Made by a program: the position numbers and the translations under genes. Shown here in pieces: positions 1-12,000 of a stretch of 64,000 bases of DNA. The notes beneath the pieces were generated by a model. The model made no database searches. It was not told the origin of the DNA and saw only the letters and a list, made by a program, of their open reading frames with translations. Source of the DNA: Acanthornis magna (lineage: Eukaryota; Chordata; Aves; Passeriformes; Acanthizidae); assembly GCA_036785705.1 (NCBI GenBank), contig JAWUZG010000001.1:6324001-6388000 (forward strand), given 5' to 3'. Every line of letters begins with the position of its first letter. Positions within the stretch are counted from its first letter, which is position 1.

Positions 1-284
1 GTGAACACCAGGAATGGCAAAGGTCTGCCAAACCTGGGGAGGCACTGCTTTGCAAGAAGCATTCTTGATATCAGCTGGGGCTGGGAGTGACAACTTTCTC
101 ACTTCAGCAGGGAATAAGTTTTAAGGAGACCAACTACGATAAGAAAATATTTAAATATAACTCAAAGTGAACCCCAAGAGAAAAGAGAAAAAAACTCTTA
201 GCCACTGTGGACATCACACTGACAAAGGGAGGTTAGTTTCAGACTTAAAATAAGGAAGCGTTGAGGCGGTTTAAGAAAAAGTTC
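1..284. other. Intergenic, no gene recognised
   Basis: This stretch has no credible reading frame, splice-bounded exon or repeat that I can name. It leads into the 15-bp minisatellite that starts near 285 and may belong to the same degraded retroelement, but nothing in the bases proves it. Confidence 0.5.
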
Positions 285-379
285 CTATTTAAGGTATCCC
301 ATTTAAGGTTATCCCATTTAAGGTAATCCCATTTAAGGCTGGACCAGCACCATTTAAGGTTATCCCATTTAAGGTTCTG
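285..379. repeat. 15-bp minisatellite, core CCCATTTAAGG
   Basis: Six imperfect copies of a unit of about 15 bp are visible, each containing ATTTAAGG, mostly written as CCCATTTAAGGTTAT. The fourth copy is lengthened by a GGACCAGCA insert. On the minus strand the array translates into repeated LKWDN, because the period is a multiple of three; this is a by-product, not evidence of a protein. The array ends just before a segment with LTR-like features (from about 389), so it may be an internal repeat of an old retroelement. Confidence 0.8.
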
Positions 380-388
380 CACCGCAAT

Positions 389-720
389 TGACAAGGAGAA
401 TAAGCAATACAAGATCAATGTGATCAATATAAGCTTTATTCTAACTATTTCTCTAGGTTCTCAGACTTAAGTACATTTTCTAGAAGCTTGCAGGTTTTAC
501 ATGTCATTATGTCATTGGTTAGTAAGACTACTTGCCACACTACTATTGGTTAGTTGCATACAGCTACATCACTTGTCTCCTCCTAGCTCGTGGTCCCTTA
601 ATCTGATGTTCTGTATTCTTTTGACCACAATTTCTCTTTCATAAAATTCGGTACTTCTCAAACGACCAAGGACACTGTCCTTGCAGCTTACCCTCAAGGT
701 TTGGCTAGCACAATGCCTAG
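389..720 (-). mobile_element. Possible LTR-like segment, old and degraded
   Basis: Read on the minus strand, this segment has an AATAAAG polyadenylation-like motif (reverse complement of CTTTATT near 432-440). About 40 bases later it reaches a CA (complement of TG at 389-390), followed by GCGGTGCAGAACC, which loosely resembles a retroviral primer-binding site. That order (polyA signal, CA terminus, primer-site-like sequence) is what an LTR end would show. The opposite boundary is not defined and no viral protein is recognisable, so it could be unrelated DNA. Confidence 0.3.
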
Positions 721-799
721 CCTGTATTCTGTGGCAGATGCGGCACAAGCAGAGCATCTAGCATCTCACAGTCTTGCTCTTCAAGCCATTTTTCAACAA

Positions 800-985
800 A
801 GCATTTCTCATAGAGGGGTAGTCAAACGCTGGGACAAGGTTCCTGGAGAGGTGTTCAATGCCCCAAGCCTGTCTGTGTTCAAGAGGCAATGCCCTCAGTA
901 ATACGCTTAAGCTTTTGGTCAAACCTGAAATAGTCAGGCAGCTGGACTGGATGATCACTAAACATCCCTTCCAATGCAAATATTC
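800..985 (+). mobile_element. CR1 LINE 3' end fragment
   Basis: The segment follows the 3' end of an avian CR1 non-LTR retrotransposon. It has a GTTCCTGGAGAGGTGTTCAATGC-like stretch, then CAAGCCTGTCTGTGTTCAAGAGGC, then CAGCTGGACTGGATGATCACT and CCCTTCCAATGCAAATATTCTGG. This order matches CR1 subfamilies whose tail is built on ATTCT. It is 5'-truncated and has no coding capacity left. The match is from memory of the family consensus, so the subfamily is not assigned. Confidence 0.75.
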
Positions 986-3073
986 TGGTTTATTCAATTG
1001 GATTTGATTCCTACTTTAATTCATTATAATTGACAAACAAAAGCTGGCCACTCAGCACAGCTATCATCCCAACTCCTGCTTGAAGAAAACTATAACTGTT
1101 AACTTTAAGACAGGAGGGACATTGGATCATAACATGAGAGAAAAGGGAGGACTACAGGATATAGGAAGAGGTGTTCTCTGCAATGATTTTAACTGTATTG
1201 TTAATATGAATTGCAGTTTCATTTAGATAACTTGGATAATTAGACTGCTAAAAAATTAATTTAAATTATATCAATTATTAGTTAAGTTAGTCTTCTTAGA
1301 ACATTATTATTCTTATTATATTCTTGTAATTCTTATTTGTTTTTACTCTTCATGTTTTAGTTCTATGCATGCAGTGTATCTCTCTTGCCAGTAACATTTT
1401 ATATAACACAAACCACACCTCGAAATCCAGCCTCAGAACCAAGCTGAGATATGGCTGTAGAACATAGCTGTATTTGTTTACAGGATGTTGAATTTCAGCT
1501 CCCATAAATATATTTTGAAATGGCAGTGCTTGTAACCAGCATATTGCTGCTAGCTTGGGCTATTACTCAGTCCGTTTTCTTGTCCCTAACATATGTAGAG
1601 AACACCCACAGCTACATGTGAAGTACACTTGTTAAATACAATATCATGAGGAATGAGGAAGTGATATGGCAGCACTTGTCCTTTTACTCATTCTCAGGAT
1701 GGCAAATAGGGTGGGATGACTGAGTGGGTTAGGCCATTTACCCATCTGTCTTTATTTTGCGATCTTATGTTGTAACACAGCAATTCTATTTCTCTGCCAT
1801 ATTTACTTTAGCTAGATGTTCTCTTGTCCTTTTGTAAGTCCATCTCTTTGGAGCCCAAGGCACTCATTTTATTCCTCAAGAGAAAGGTCTTTTTTTAGAA
1901 TTGATTACTGTTCACCACCACAAAGGGACTGTCTTTGCTCCACCCTTCCCAGATTTCCCTATTTTAGGCTTCATATTACCTACTAAGGTAATAATAGTGA
2001 ATTTTGTGGTACTTAATTCCCTCCAGGCACTGATTAAAGAACATTAGGTATTTAACTCAGAGATATAAATCAAAGTTAACTTCAAAGTTTAGTTTTAGAT
2101 TTGTTCAATGCCACTAGAAAGTGCCTTTCTTGTTGGCAAGATTCATGAAGGTGACAGATTCTCAGCAGCTCTATTCTTGTGAAGGAACACTGGAAGCTGT
2201 AAAAATTAAGCATACTTATAGAAATTTAAGATGCAGTATTTTTTTCAAATTCCTTTGTCTCTGGAAGGGGAAAAACTGGTCCTTTTGAATTGAAACTATA
2301 CTTAAAAGAAAGCAAACAAAAAAACCCAACCCTCCAGCATGTGGAAATTCTGCTTGTCATCTAATTCTACAGATTTTACTCAAGGCTTGTTGAGTAAATT
2401 CTGGTGTTTAGTACCTGTTTATTAAACCTGCAAATGATTTAACCTTGTTTAATGTGTGGTCTACTATTCCAGTCAAAAAAACCCAAAACCCTGAAGCGTC
2501 TATAAGCAGAAGAAAATAGAAAAGCACTGGTAAAAACTGTAAGTTACAATTCAGCACCAAAATCTATTAAAATTCCAGGTGTCCTCAAGGGTTTTAGCAG
2601 GTAATTGGTTCTTAACTGGAAGAAACATTCCTCTTAACATCTTAATACCCAATTTACTCCTTTCTTTTCTTCTTTTGTTTTTTTTTTTTTTTTTGGTGGA
2701 GAAAACTACATAAGGGACAAGCCTGGTGGAAGGCATTAATGTCTTCCTTCAGGGGAAACACGGGCATTCACAAGGGAAAAATGGAAGAATGGTGCCTGCA
2801 TGAAGAGAAAGTTAAAACTGTGTATATAATCTTGGATAAAACTATGTCTGCTAGCTTTAAATTAGACCCTGGCTTCCCTCAAGTACATTGCGTACTTAAT
2901 TTGATTTCCTTGGGGACAAGATTTCTGTTTAAATTTTTTTCACCTAAATTTATGTAATCAGGCTATGCTAAGCAACTAATGAGTAGGATATTCAAGGAGT
3001 GACTGAAGAATTTTTTGAAAGAGAGATATCTCTCAAAATTAGCCTTATTTTCTCTTAACAGACAGTAAACTCT

Positions 3074-3127
3074 TCATTACCATACCATACCATTTCATAC
3101 CATATCATATTCATACCATATCATTTA
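3074..3127. repeat. (ATACC)n-like pentamer repeat
   Basis: ATACC and ATATC pentamers recur with interruptions (CATACCATACCATTTCATAC and onwards). It is a degenerate microsatellite with no gene context. Confidence 0.85.
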
Positions 3128-6100
3128 TACTTATCATTTATAGTCATGCATTCAAAAATCATTAAATTTTATTTCTAGATCATTACTGATCTCTTAGTAT
3201 TGAACACTACTTTAAACGTTTGTAAACCTGAATTTGTTCCTTGACTTTTTTTTCTTTTATAATTTTTATTGCACCACTGCTTCCCTGAATGAAAGCACTA
3301 AAGACAGATTGGTATTGTGAGCATAGCACATAAGCCCAGCTAGAAGGAAAACTAATTGATTCAACCTGAAATTAATGCCAACACAAAATGAGTTTATTTT
3401 TCTAAATAAATGAATCACTGCTACCTTCTGAAAATATCTGTTCAATAACCCTTCTTATGAATCAATATTGCTTATAAGACTGAATATGAAAAGAGAGTGA
3501 AATCAGTTTCAAATGCACCAAAATATAGATGCAGACGAAATGGGAGGGTGCAGGAGTTTTCCTACAGGCACTGACAGGGACTGGAAAAGGAAACTCACTG
3601 GGGAAAATTATTAGGATCCATATTCTGTGGCTTTGAGAGCACCACCTCTCCTGCTTTCATAAGCATCAAATTCACTATGCTCAAATATCTACAAAACGCC
3701 TCATAAGGATACACCCAGCCACCTTATTTCTTGAAAACACAGCTGTCAAATCTGACATGAGTCTTTGAAATACTGTTTTATTGAGCCATTTCTAGCTTGT
3801 TACTGTACTATGTACCTTTTCAAACTGCTTTTTAAAATACACACAGTGGTACAAAGTTAGGAGTTGAGATTAAATGCAGCCTCTCCAGTGCTTTTCTAAA
3901 ACAGTTCCTTAATCAAGAAAGTATCAATTATTATGAAACACAACTGTGTGAACAATATGAAGAATGCTAGTTCCTACTTACTTTAAAAGTACAACATAAA
4001 TCCAGGCTTTCTTTTTTTTTTTCCTTTTTTTTTTTTTTTAAAGCTGAAAATATGTAGAAATTCTGCCCTAATACCTGAGATGGCCTAACATAAAGATAAA
4101 TCGGTAAGAATTCTTGTGGCAAGTTCTCCAGAGATTCTGTTCTAAGATGCATTGTAAAGAATTTGTACACAGGATTTATTGTATCAGTGTGAATACGTGC
4201 ACATATTGGATATTGTGTTGTTTTACCTATTTTTTCATTTTTTTACTTAATTTTCAAAGACAATACAAAACTCGAGGTCTCCACACTTTTTACTGAATGG
4301 GTAATATGTTAAACAGGACAGGAGGGAATGGAAGAAAGAAAGAGATGCAAATTTATCAATAATTTTATTATCAGAAAGCAGCATAGAAAAGTAGAGCCTC
4401 AATAGCACCAATAATCTTCCTCAGACTGTCCTTCAGTTAATGGATCTCATGAAACAAGTACTGCATTGTGTCTGCATGTGCCTGCTGACCTTTACATTTC
4501 CTCTTCTTGACTCTAACTTTTATTATTCAAAGAATATTGGACATCCAGAGCAAATAGTTGAAAGACCTGAATGTTGTTTTCCGATTTGTAGTTGACAACG
4601 AAGTTTTCTCTAAGTTCAGTTTGTATCCAAGTGAAATGTGGCCCACATGCACCTAATTTCATAAAGTGCTGAAGACTGAAATGCATGGTAAATGTATTAA
4701 TAATTATTAGTAGTACTATAATGATACAGTATTTTCTGATTCTGCTCTTTGCAACAACTGTTTAAGGGGCAAAGTAATTCATGTTGCCCAGGGAAATGCT
4801 GCTTACTGTAAGTACTTTATAAATTAGCCCTCATCTTATTTGGAAAGAAGAATATAGCTTGATCTCTAAGGAGTAAAAAAAATATTTTAGTATTAGAAGA
4901 CTAAATAGTGTTTAATCACCAATCCAATTAACCAATAATATTAATAACAGGAGAGGCACTCAAGCTAACTTATTAGAGTTAAGCCAGAATTTTTAACAGC
5001 ATCTCAGGAACATCTTGATAACCATCTTGCTGTTATCACACACACACCTGCTCTGCTCCTTATCCCAGACAAGGTTGTTTTGAAACAAAGCATGCTTGAA
5101 AGAAGTGAAGATCTACATCCTCACAAGTCACCTGGCATAGGTCTTCCTCCTGCCTCTAAATTCAAGTTTCAGAGGAATCTGCACATATTTCTGCGGGCCG
5201 AAAGGTAGGGGATATAATTTTTGGTGGTCTCCTTGGTGTGGGAGGAGGAGCGGCCAGCCGAGGCTCACTAGATGGTGCTAGGCACAGGCGGTACAGCACT
5301 CTCTCCTGGCTGGGGCCTCTGTCCTAAGGGATGCATAGGAGAGAGCATCCCTGCACTGCAACCCCTGGAACTGGAATGCTGAAGAAAACAGCACTGGGAA
5401 AGTGACTCCTACATATGTGAAAAAGAACTGGTGGTGCGCATTTGTCAGATCATCCCAGCATTTAAAAACAGTTTTTGTGTCTCATAATAAATAGCTTGTT
5501 GCAGTTGCATCAGTTCCCCTTTCTGTCTTACTCTAACACTGTCTTTTGCTGTTCCATTTTTCTTCACTTCCATATTAATTACTTCATCATTGCTTATTCT
5601 CAGTTCCTCTTTGAGTGACAAACCTATTACCTTGTCAACAGATTGTCTTCCTCAGTTTTTGCTCCTGTGTGTAGTTTTCCCCCTGCCAACTTTCCTCTTC
5701 ACCCTGCCAGCTTTCCTCGGGGCCATGTCTCCTGTTTCTCACTTCCAGCCCACCAAAACCTTCAGCTGAGCCACTCCCAAGTGTGATTTATGCTGAGCTG
5801 CATCCTGTCCCAGACCAGGGATGGTATAGTGTTTTACACCTTTCTTGCCATGGCCCATCAGAGGGCCTCTGCCCTGTCTGGGCCATCCATGGTATGTCTG
5901 TGCCCCTGCAGCTGCCACTTTTGTGACTGCCCCGAGCCTGTTTCAGTGGTTTTGGAGCCACCTGGAGCCACCGTGCAGCCCCACCAGCCCTGTCTTGTGG
6001 CTATCTTGGTTGTACCCTATCTGGTGCAACCAGCGGCACCACTGCCATCCACCCCCAGCCTCCCCCAGCAACTCAACCCCACCCCAACAAAGCTCTTCTG

Positions 6101-6621
6101 ACTGAACTTTTGGACACAGACAGCATATGTTTGAACAGCATGTATTCAAGTAAATGAAAGAAATGCTGTGGTGTCAGTCAGCCCCAGCAGCTCACACTAA
6201 ATTGGATGAGCCTGTGTAAATCATAGTGCAAATGCTGGGTTTTGCTTTACAAAGCACACAAAGCCGTGTGTGTTTTTAAAGGGATGCGTATTTCTGCCTC
6301 TCAACTGATGAGAACAGTAATACAGGTAATTGCTGCTGGATAACAGGTAAATATTGTAATGTTAGTAGTTATTATTCTGTAATTCACCATGTTCTTGTGG
6401 GACAAGGCAGCAGTGTCATGTGAAAGGTCAGCTGGTGGGGACAGGCCAGCAAGCACAGGCATTAGTACAGGGAATCAGACTTGTAATTTTTAACTTCATG
6501 GTTGTTTCCAAGTGAGACTGATGTGATGACTTTTTCCTAAGTTTGAATAAATAAAAATAGAATGGAAAGCCTGATTTAAAACCAGGGCTTTGATCTGCAT
6601 AGAGCTTTCCCTTAGTGGCAG

Positions 6622-6650
6622 AAGGCCTTACAAGGCCTTACAAGGCCTCA
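6622..6650. repeat. 10-bp tandem repeat, AAGGCCTTAC
   Basis: Three head-to-tail copies of AAGGCCTTAC, the last one diverging at its end. Each unit contains the palindrome AAGGCCTT. Confidence 0.85.
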
Positions 6651-7473
6651 GGAGATATTATCCAGATGCCTGACTTCCTCTGATGACAAAACCTTTGATT
6701 CCCTTGTAACTTGGAACTAATTGTGAGATTGCAAGTATGTGTTCAAGTATGCGAGGTGCATCCTACCCCACACAGCTAAAAAAAAATTAAAAATGCCCCC
6801 ATACTTCTAGGTTTTTTTTAGATCTTGTATCCAAGTCGTCCTTCTAATTTGCACATTTATTCCTTTAGTAGTTGCACTGGTATAATGCATCAGTCTCTCA
6901 ACAGGGTGTGAGGGTTAATTTCTATTAGAGTGACTCTAAATTTCCAAAGTACCCGTTCCTGTAATCTCATTGTCTGAATTTTCTCCTATTTTATAAAACA
7001 TACCACAGGGGTAAAAATAAAACTTTTTTAAAAAAAAAGACATGGAAAATACAGTTCATTCTTTATTCATTTGAAACAGAAGGTAGATTTAGTCTGGTAA
7101 AATATGTGCAATACGTAAGAAAGTCTCACCATTTTCAGCTCTTTAGTTTTAACTTCTTAAGGATTTCAAGTTAAAAATGAAACTAGCAAAAAATAAAAGT
7201 AAATATAAAAAATCTTGGCACACACAAAAAAAAGAAAAAGAAAGAACACCTACTTTTTTGAAATGTGTTTACTCAGCTAAGTGAACTTGACTTTCATGGA
7301 AAATGCCCCATTTTTTAGGGCTGGTAGACTGTCTGTGCCTTTCAGCATTAAACAAATTGGTTTTGAGTAAAATTACTTTGATAAAGTATGGGTATATGAA
7401 ATTGTTCTGAGTTTGTGCTCAGAAATTTACAGTAGACCTCCCATGGCCAGACTGAGGTCTGGTTAGTCATATG

Positions 7474-7498
7474 GTTTCTCTAATGGTGTTAGAGAAAC
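7474..7498. repeat. 10-bp inverted repeat (hairpin)
   Basis: GTTTCTCTAA is followed after five bases by its exact reverse complement TTAGAGAAAC. ATATG just outside the left arm and CATAT just outside the right could extend the stem past a small bulge. No further evidence of a functional RNA. Confidence 0.6.
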
Positions 7499-8739
7499 AA
7501 ATCATATCAGAAATTCTGTTATAAAGGGTTTGTAAAATCCGAGATGCTGATTGGAATGAAAGGCTGCTAATGCTGTAGGGCACAGCTATCCCTGGATGTA
7601 ATTACTGTCATTTCTTACTAAATTATCATTAACCAACCTGAGGTAACATTGGATTACAGTTGATTCTGGTAAAATGTGAAGTTACTGTACAAGGTCTGCT
7701 TGCCAGAAATATTCAGAAATAGACTTTTATTAGATATTTCCAATTATTCAATATGAGTTTAAGTTAAAAAATATGTCAATTGGGACTTAACATATAAATA
7801 AATCTCTAAGCTGATTAAAATCCTTGAATCAGAGAAAGGACACTTTTGTTATGTGACACTGTTGCTGTTACTAGCTAATAGAATTAAATGCTCAGCAGTA
7901 CAGATTGGGATACTGGTTTAGATAAATTTTTAGTTTTTCCAAATAATGATTAGTTAAAAGAACTGGATAATATGAGCATAGCATTATTGATTATCATGAT
8001 AGTTGGTATTTCGTATTTGACTTGTGTATCAATGAAGCCACTTTGGATTTCTAGCTGCTGCATGGCCATGTCACATGGGTATTTTGGGCTACTGATATAC
8101 CAGAGCAACGTAATTTCTTGTGTTGCATGAATAAAAATGCAACAATCTGATATCTAAATGAGTTTTTAGACTTTACCTTGTGGCAGAAGAATGTGGATTA
8201 TTGTTAACACAACCTAGAAGGGGAGACCTTTACATTCTACAGTATAAAAAAGTATAAATCCTGAGGATGTATGTGTTTTTTTAATGAAAAAAAAAAAAAC
8301 AACTTAGGAGTTGTAGGTTTCAGTTTGGAGAAGGCTTTGAAATTAAATCAAAGCAGCTACCTCTACATTAAGTTTTTATTTTAAATAAAAGAGGAGAAAA
8401 AATTGACTCCCAAATGAGTAGGGTAAATAGTTTCATCCAAGGAAATATTCAGAAATAATAAAGATTATCTGTAAAATGTAGGAACGCTCAGCAACAAAGT
8501 TCTGTCAACATTGTACCAATAAAGTAAATTTGTCAAAAATGCATTAATTTTGAATTTTCAATGGAAAATGGAAAAAATAAAATACTTAGGTGCATAAATA
8601 GAAATATAATAAGGGAACTGCAACTTTTATACAGGAATAAATTAAAGAGAAAAAAAAAATCTTGGGTCAGTTGTTCCCAGAATAAATTAAGTCAGTGTTC
8701 AGAGATGTATATGATAGGATAACAAGAACAACAAAAAAG

Positions 8740-9035
8740 TAGCGGTTCTTCTTTGAGGCACATGTGAACAGGGCAAGAGGCAAAACACAAGCTACAGCAG
8801 GCATGTGTACCAGAAAAACATGAGGATGAGTTCTTTGTGGTGAGTGGTGAGAAATTGGAACAGTTTCTCTAAAAAGATTTCATAATTTTCATCTATGAAG
8901 GTACTCTAAACTCAACTGGACCAAACCCTCAACAATTCCTGATTTTGAACTTAGCTTGCTTTGACTTGGAACTGGTACAGATGACCTCCAAAGGTTTACT
9001 CCACCTTAAATTATTCTGTAATTCTCTGATCTTTC
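8740..9035 (+). mobile_element. CR1 LINE 3' end fragment
   Basis: The order of motifs follows the CR1 3' region: GAGAAATTGGAACAGTTTCTC (where CR1 has 'tggaacaggttgccc'), a CTCAACTGGACCAAACCCT stretch, ACAGATGACCTCCAAAGG, and the tail ATTATTCTGTAATTCTCTGATC. It is degraded and 5'-truncated and no reading frame survives. Confidence 0.75.
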
Positions 9036-12000
9036 TTAAATGAGGTAATTGGTTTTCTGTACTTATTAAGTGTGATTGACTTAATTTCCCTGGACATATC
9101 AGAGTTAATGGGAGTAACATCAGAAGTTTTTTTAAATGTGGTATTTGAAGTATGATTTGGTTTATACATGTGAAATTCCAAGGCAAAGTAGAAAAGAAGT
9201 GTCTGCACAGATTTCCTAGGCTAGTAGTAATGAGTGGCCTCATTCAAATATGTGGAAGGTTTAGGAAGTGTTATTTTGAGTTAGAGAGAATCATCTTTGC
9301 ATTCTCAGCACTTTTCCCCTCTCTAGTAAAGCTATAACACATATCAAGATCTCCTGCAGTTTCTGGCTTGATCTTTATTTTGAAGATCTTAGAGGCATCC
9401 CCATGCATTTTAGTATTTTTCTTGAATGGTTTTCCTGCTGTGCTGTCAGATTTATTGGCTCCTTCACAACATGTATTATTTTAGGTTTTAATGATGCAGA
9501 TTCCAGCTTTTGTTGTTTGTTTATTTGTTTGCTTCTTCACTTGTTTGTTTATAAAGCTGGAACCTCCTTATGTTTCATCTGTATGACTGTCTCAATTTAA
9601 TATCATCTCCACAGCATCAGGAATAAATTTAAAAGTGCAGTCTTTTTTGCCACTGTTATCTTGTGTTCGATCACTGCAAACAGTTTAGCTCTGATGAATC
9701 CTTGCCATAGTACACTTAACTAGATGTTTTTATGTTTTTCTAATATGGTTTTACAACAAGCCACTTTTACCATTTACTTCTACATAATCAGGCAGTTTGC
9801 TTCTAAGTTTTTAATGAAGCAATATTTCAGCAATTTCTATGCCAGTTTTCAGAGTGCTGATCCGTTATGTAGTAGTAGCAAGTAGAGATCTGACTTTTCA
9901 GGTTTTTTGAATTGTCCTTTCAATGCTTTTAATGACATTTCGCACAAAACCGTAGGGAGTGAATGCCAGAAACCAAAAGCAACATGGTTACAATCATTGT
10001 CTTTTGAAAAGGATTTAAACCCATAATAGTCAACATGTAAGTCACATCACTGCTGCAGTGGGTGCACAACATCTCAGAACTGTAGGTGCATATCAGGGTT
10101 ATACATTGAGCAATTAAATTATTTAATGATGTTGTTTATAGAGAGCATTATGACAGGGTTGAAAAAATAGATACATATTATGCCATTATTTCCGGTGTTA
10201 TTACCAGTGTTATTTTCAAACCTATGTCAACAGCAAAGTGGTGAGGTATTTTTTTTAACCTCTTCAACGACTTTATGAGTAGTGTCTCTCTTTTTAACAA
10301 TGTCATATGCTGATGTTTTGCTTTAACATTTGTGGACCAGAAAGATTATTCCTTTTTACAGGGCACACTTGCTGAAAGAGGTACAGCCCACAGTTTGATG
10401 TCACTTGGCTATCTTTGAGCTAGTAACCCAGAGCCCTTTAGAACTGGCTAAGAAAAATAAACATCTAGGGCATGATTCAGCTAACCTATTTTAGATGGCG
10501 ATTTCAGGAGATGAGATGAATCATGTTTCTGAGAACATTTGTGCTCTCCACTGAGTATAGAGAGGGCTTAAACAGATAACCCATAGGAAAACTGTTAGGT
10601 TACTGAGTTTTGTGTAAATAATCCTGATCTTAACCCTCTTATTTTAGACACAAAATATCAGTTTTCTTATAGTTGTTGCTATTGATACTGTTGGTATTAC
10701 TATTGTCCTCCTCCTCATCAATATTATTATAATTTTTAGTGAATTTATATTTAGGAAAAGGCATTACCTAAAAATACAGATGCTGAGAATTGTCATATCA
10801 ATGATATATTCATGGATTTGCCTGACGAGAAAAACTAAAATGAGGTATAATTCTCAAACTCTTTTATTGTTTAGCAAAATCAAATACCTTATTGTATGCT
10901 GAAGGCACAATATTCTGGCACCCATCCTAGCTGCACATTTTTATATGTTGGGTTCTGGGTTTTTGACGAGACTTGGAAAAAGAATTTTGAGTTAACTCAG
11001 CTTTCATGAATTTTCAGTATAATTTCTATGCCGACTGTGTAAATTTCACTAACTTTCTTTTTGCTCTAGTGTATGCTTGAAGTACTATCTAGGTAAAATC
11101 AACAGCAGTGGAGTTCTGAAGACAATCTGTAAAACCGTGACTTTCCTATTAAATATACTCTAATAAATGCTAATTTTATCTTTATATTTTAAAATATTTT
11201 ATTAGTGAGCCCTCTTTGAGTGAATGATTTACAAATAATGCTATTCTATAATTTTAAATTGTATTGAAATTGAATTTTTTTTGTTCATTTTCTTTATTCA
11301 ACATAACCTTGAGTATCGTCTTTCCTCTCAGAAACTATTCTTTTCAGGGAACAAAGACATTCTCATAAGAACATTTTTATTCGTGATTATTACCTCAAGA
11401 CATATTTACATGGATGTAAAGTCTTGTACAAACAGTACAGTACTCAAGATCTATGAAAGATAATGTTTATAGTTAACAGTTAATATAGCTAATAAATATA
11501 TAATATAGTTCATAAATCTTTGGAATCCTCTTTCAGGTCATATGAAAATTGTTTTCTAGTTCAAATAAAGCACTGAAAGAGTATGGAAGTATATTTTATT
11601 CATTTCAGAATGAAGCTATGTGGAGAGAATCAGTCTTACCTGGGAATGATACTGCACCTCTACGTAGCTAAGCATTACTTAAAGTTGTGAGAAGCAGTGT
11701 GGAATAGGACCTTATTCTATGAGTCTCTCTGACTTAAATCTTCTTTTTCTTCTGTTTGTTTCAGGAAAAGGATACTAAACACAGTAGCAAAAAAATAAAA
11801 CAAAGCAAAATTAAGACCCCTTTCTGTGAAGAAATAGGTAAAAACATTTATCAATTTTATAGAAGTCTTTGTTTAGCCACCAGAGTAGGAGGCATTTCAC
11901 ATTCAGCTCAGGTTGATAGTGACTTAAGTGGCAGCTTAACAAAAAGGTCAAAGCTAATTAATAAGGCATTTGAGAATTTCTGTCTTTCATTTAAATATAA

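Larger units (their letters stand above)
986..8739. other. Intergenic AT-rich DNA, no gene found
   Basis: About 7.7 kb of AT-rich sequence with only short chance reading frames. It contains homopolymer T runs near 2,678-2,697 and 4,012-4,040, short A-rich runs near 7,022 and 7,226, the pentamer-like repeat at 3,074-3,127 and a 10-bp repeat at 6,622-6,650. A somewhat GC-richer patch at about 5,200-6,110 supports a 103-codon open frame (5,790-6,101) rich in Pro, Cys and Ser, which I do not recognise. It has no splice context or homology that I can see, and I treat it as non-coding. Confidence 0.6.

Noticed and set aside
245..427. 60-codon minus-strand frame with LKWDN repeats
   Set aside because: The peptide repeat only reflects a 15-bp DNA minisatellite whose period happens to be a multiple of three.
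5790..6105. 103-codon frame, Pro/Cys/Val-rich
   Set aside because: No recognisable domain, no splice or promoter context, and overlapping frames on both strands in a locally GC-rich patch.
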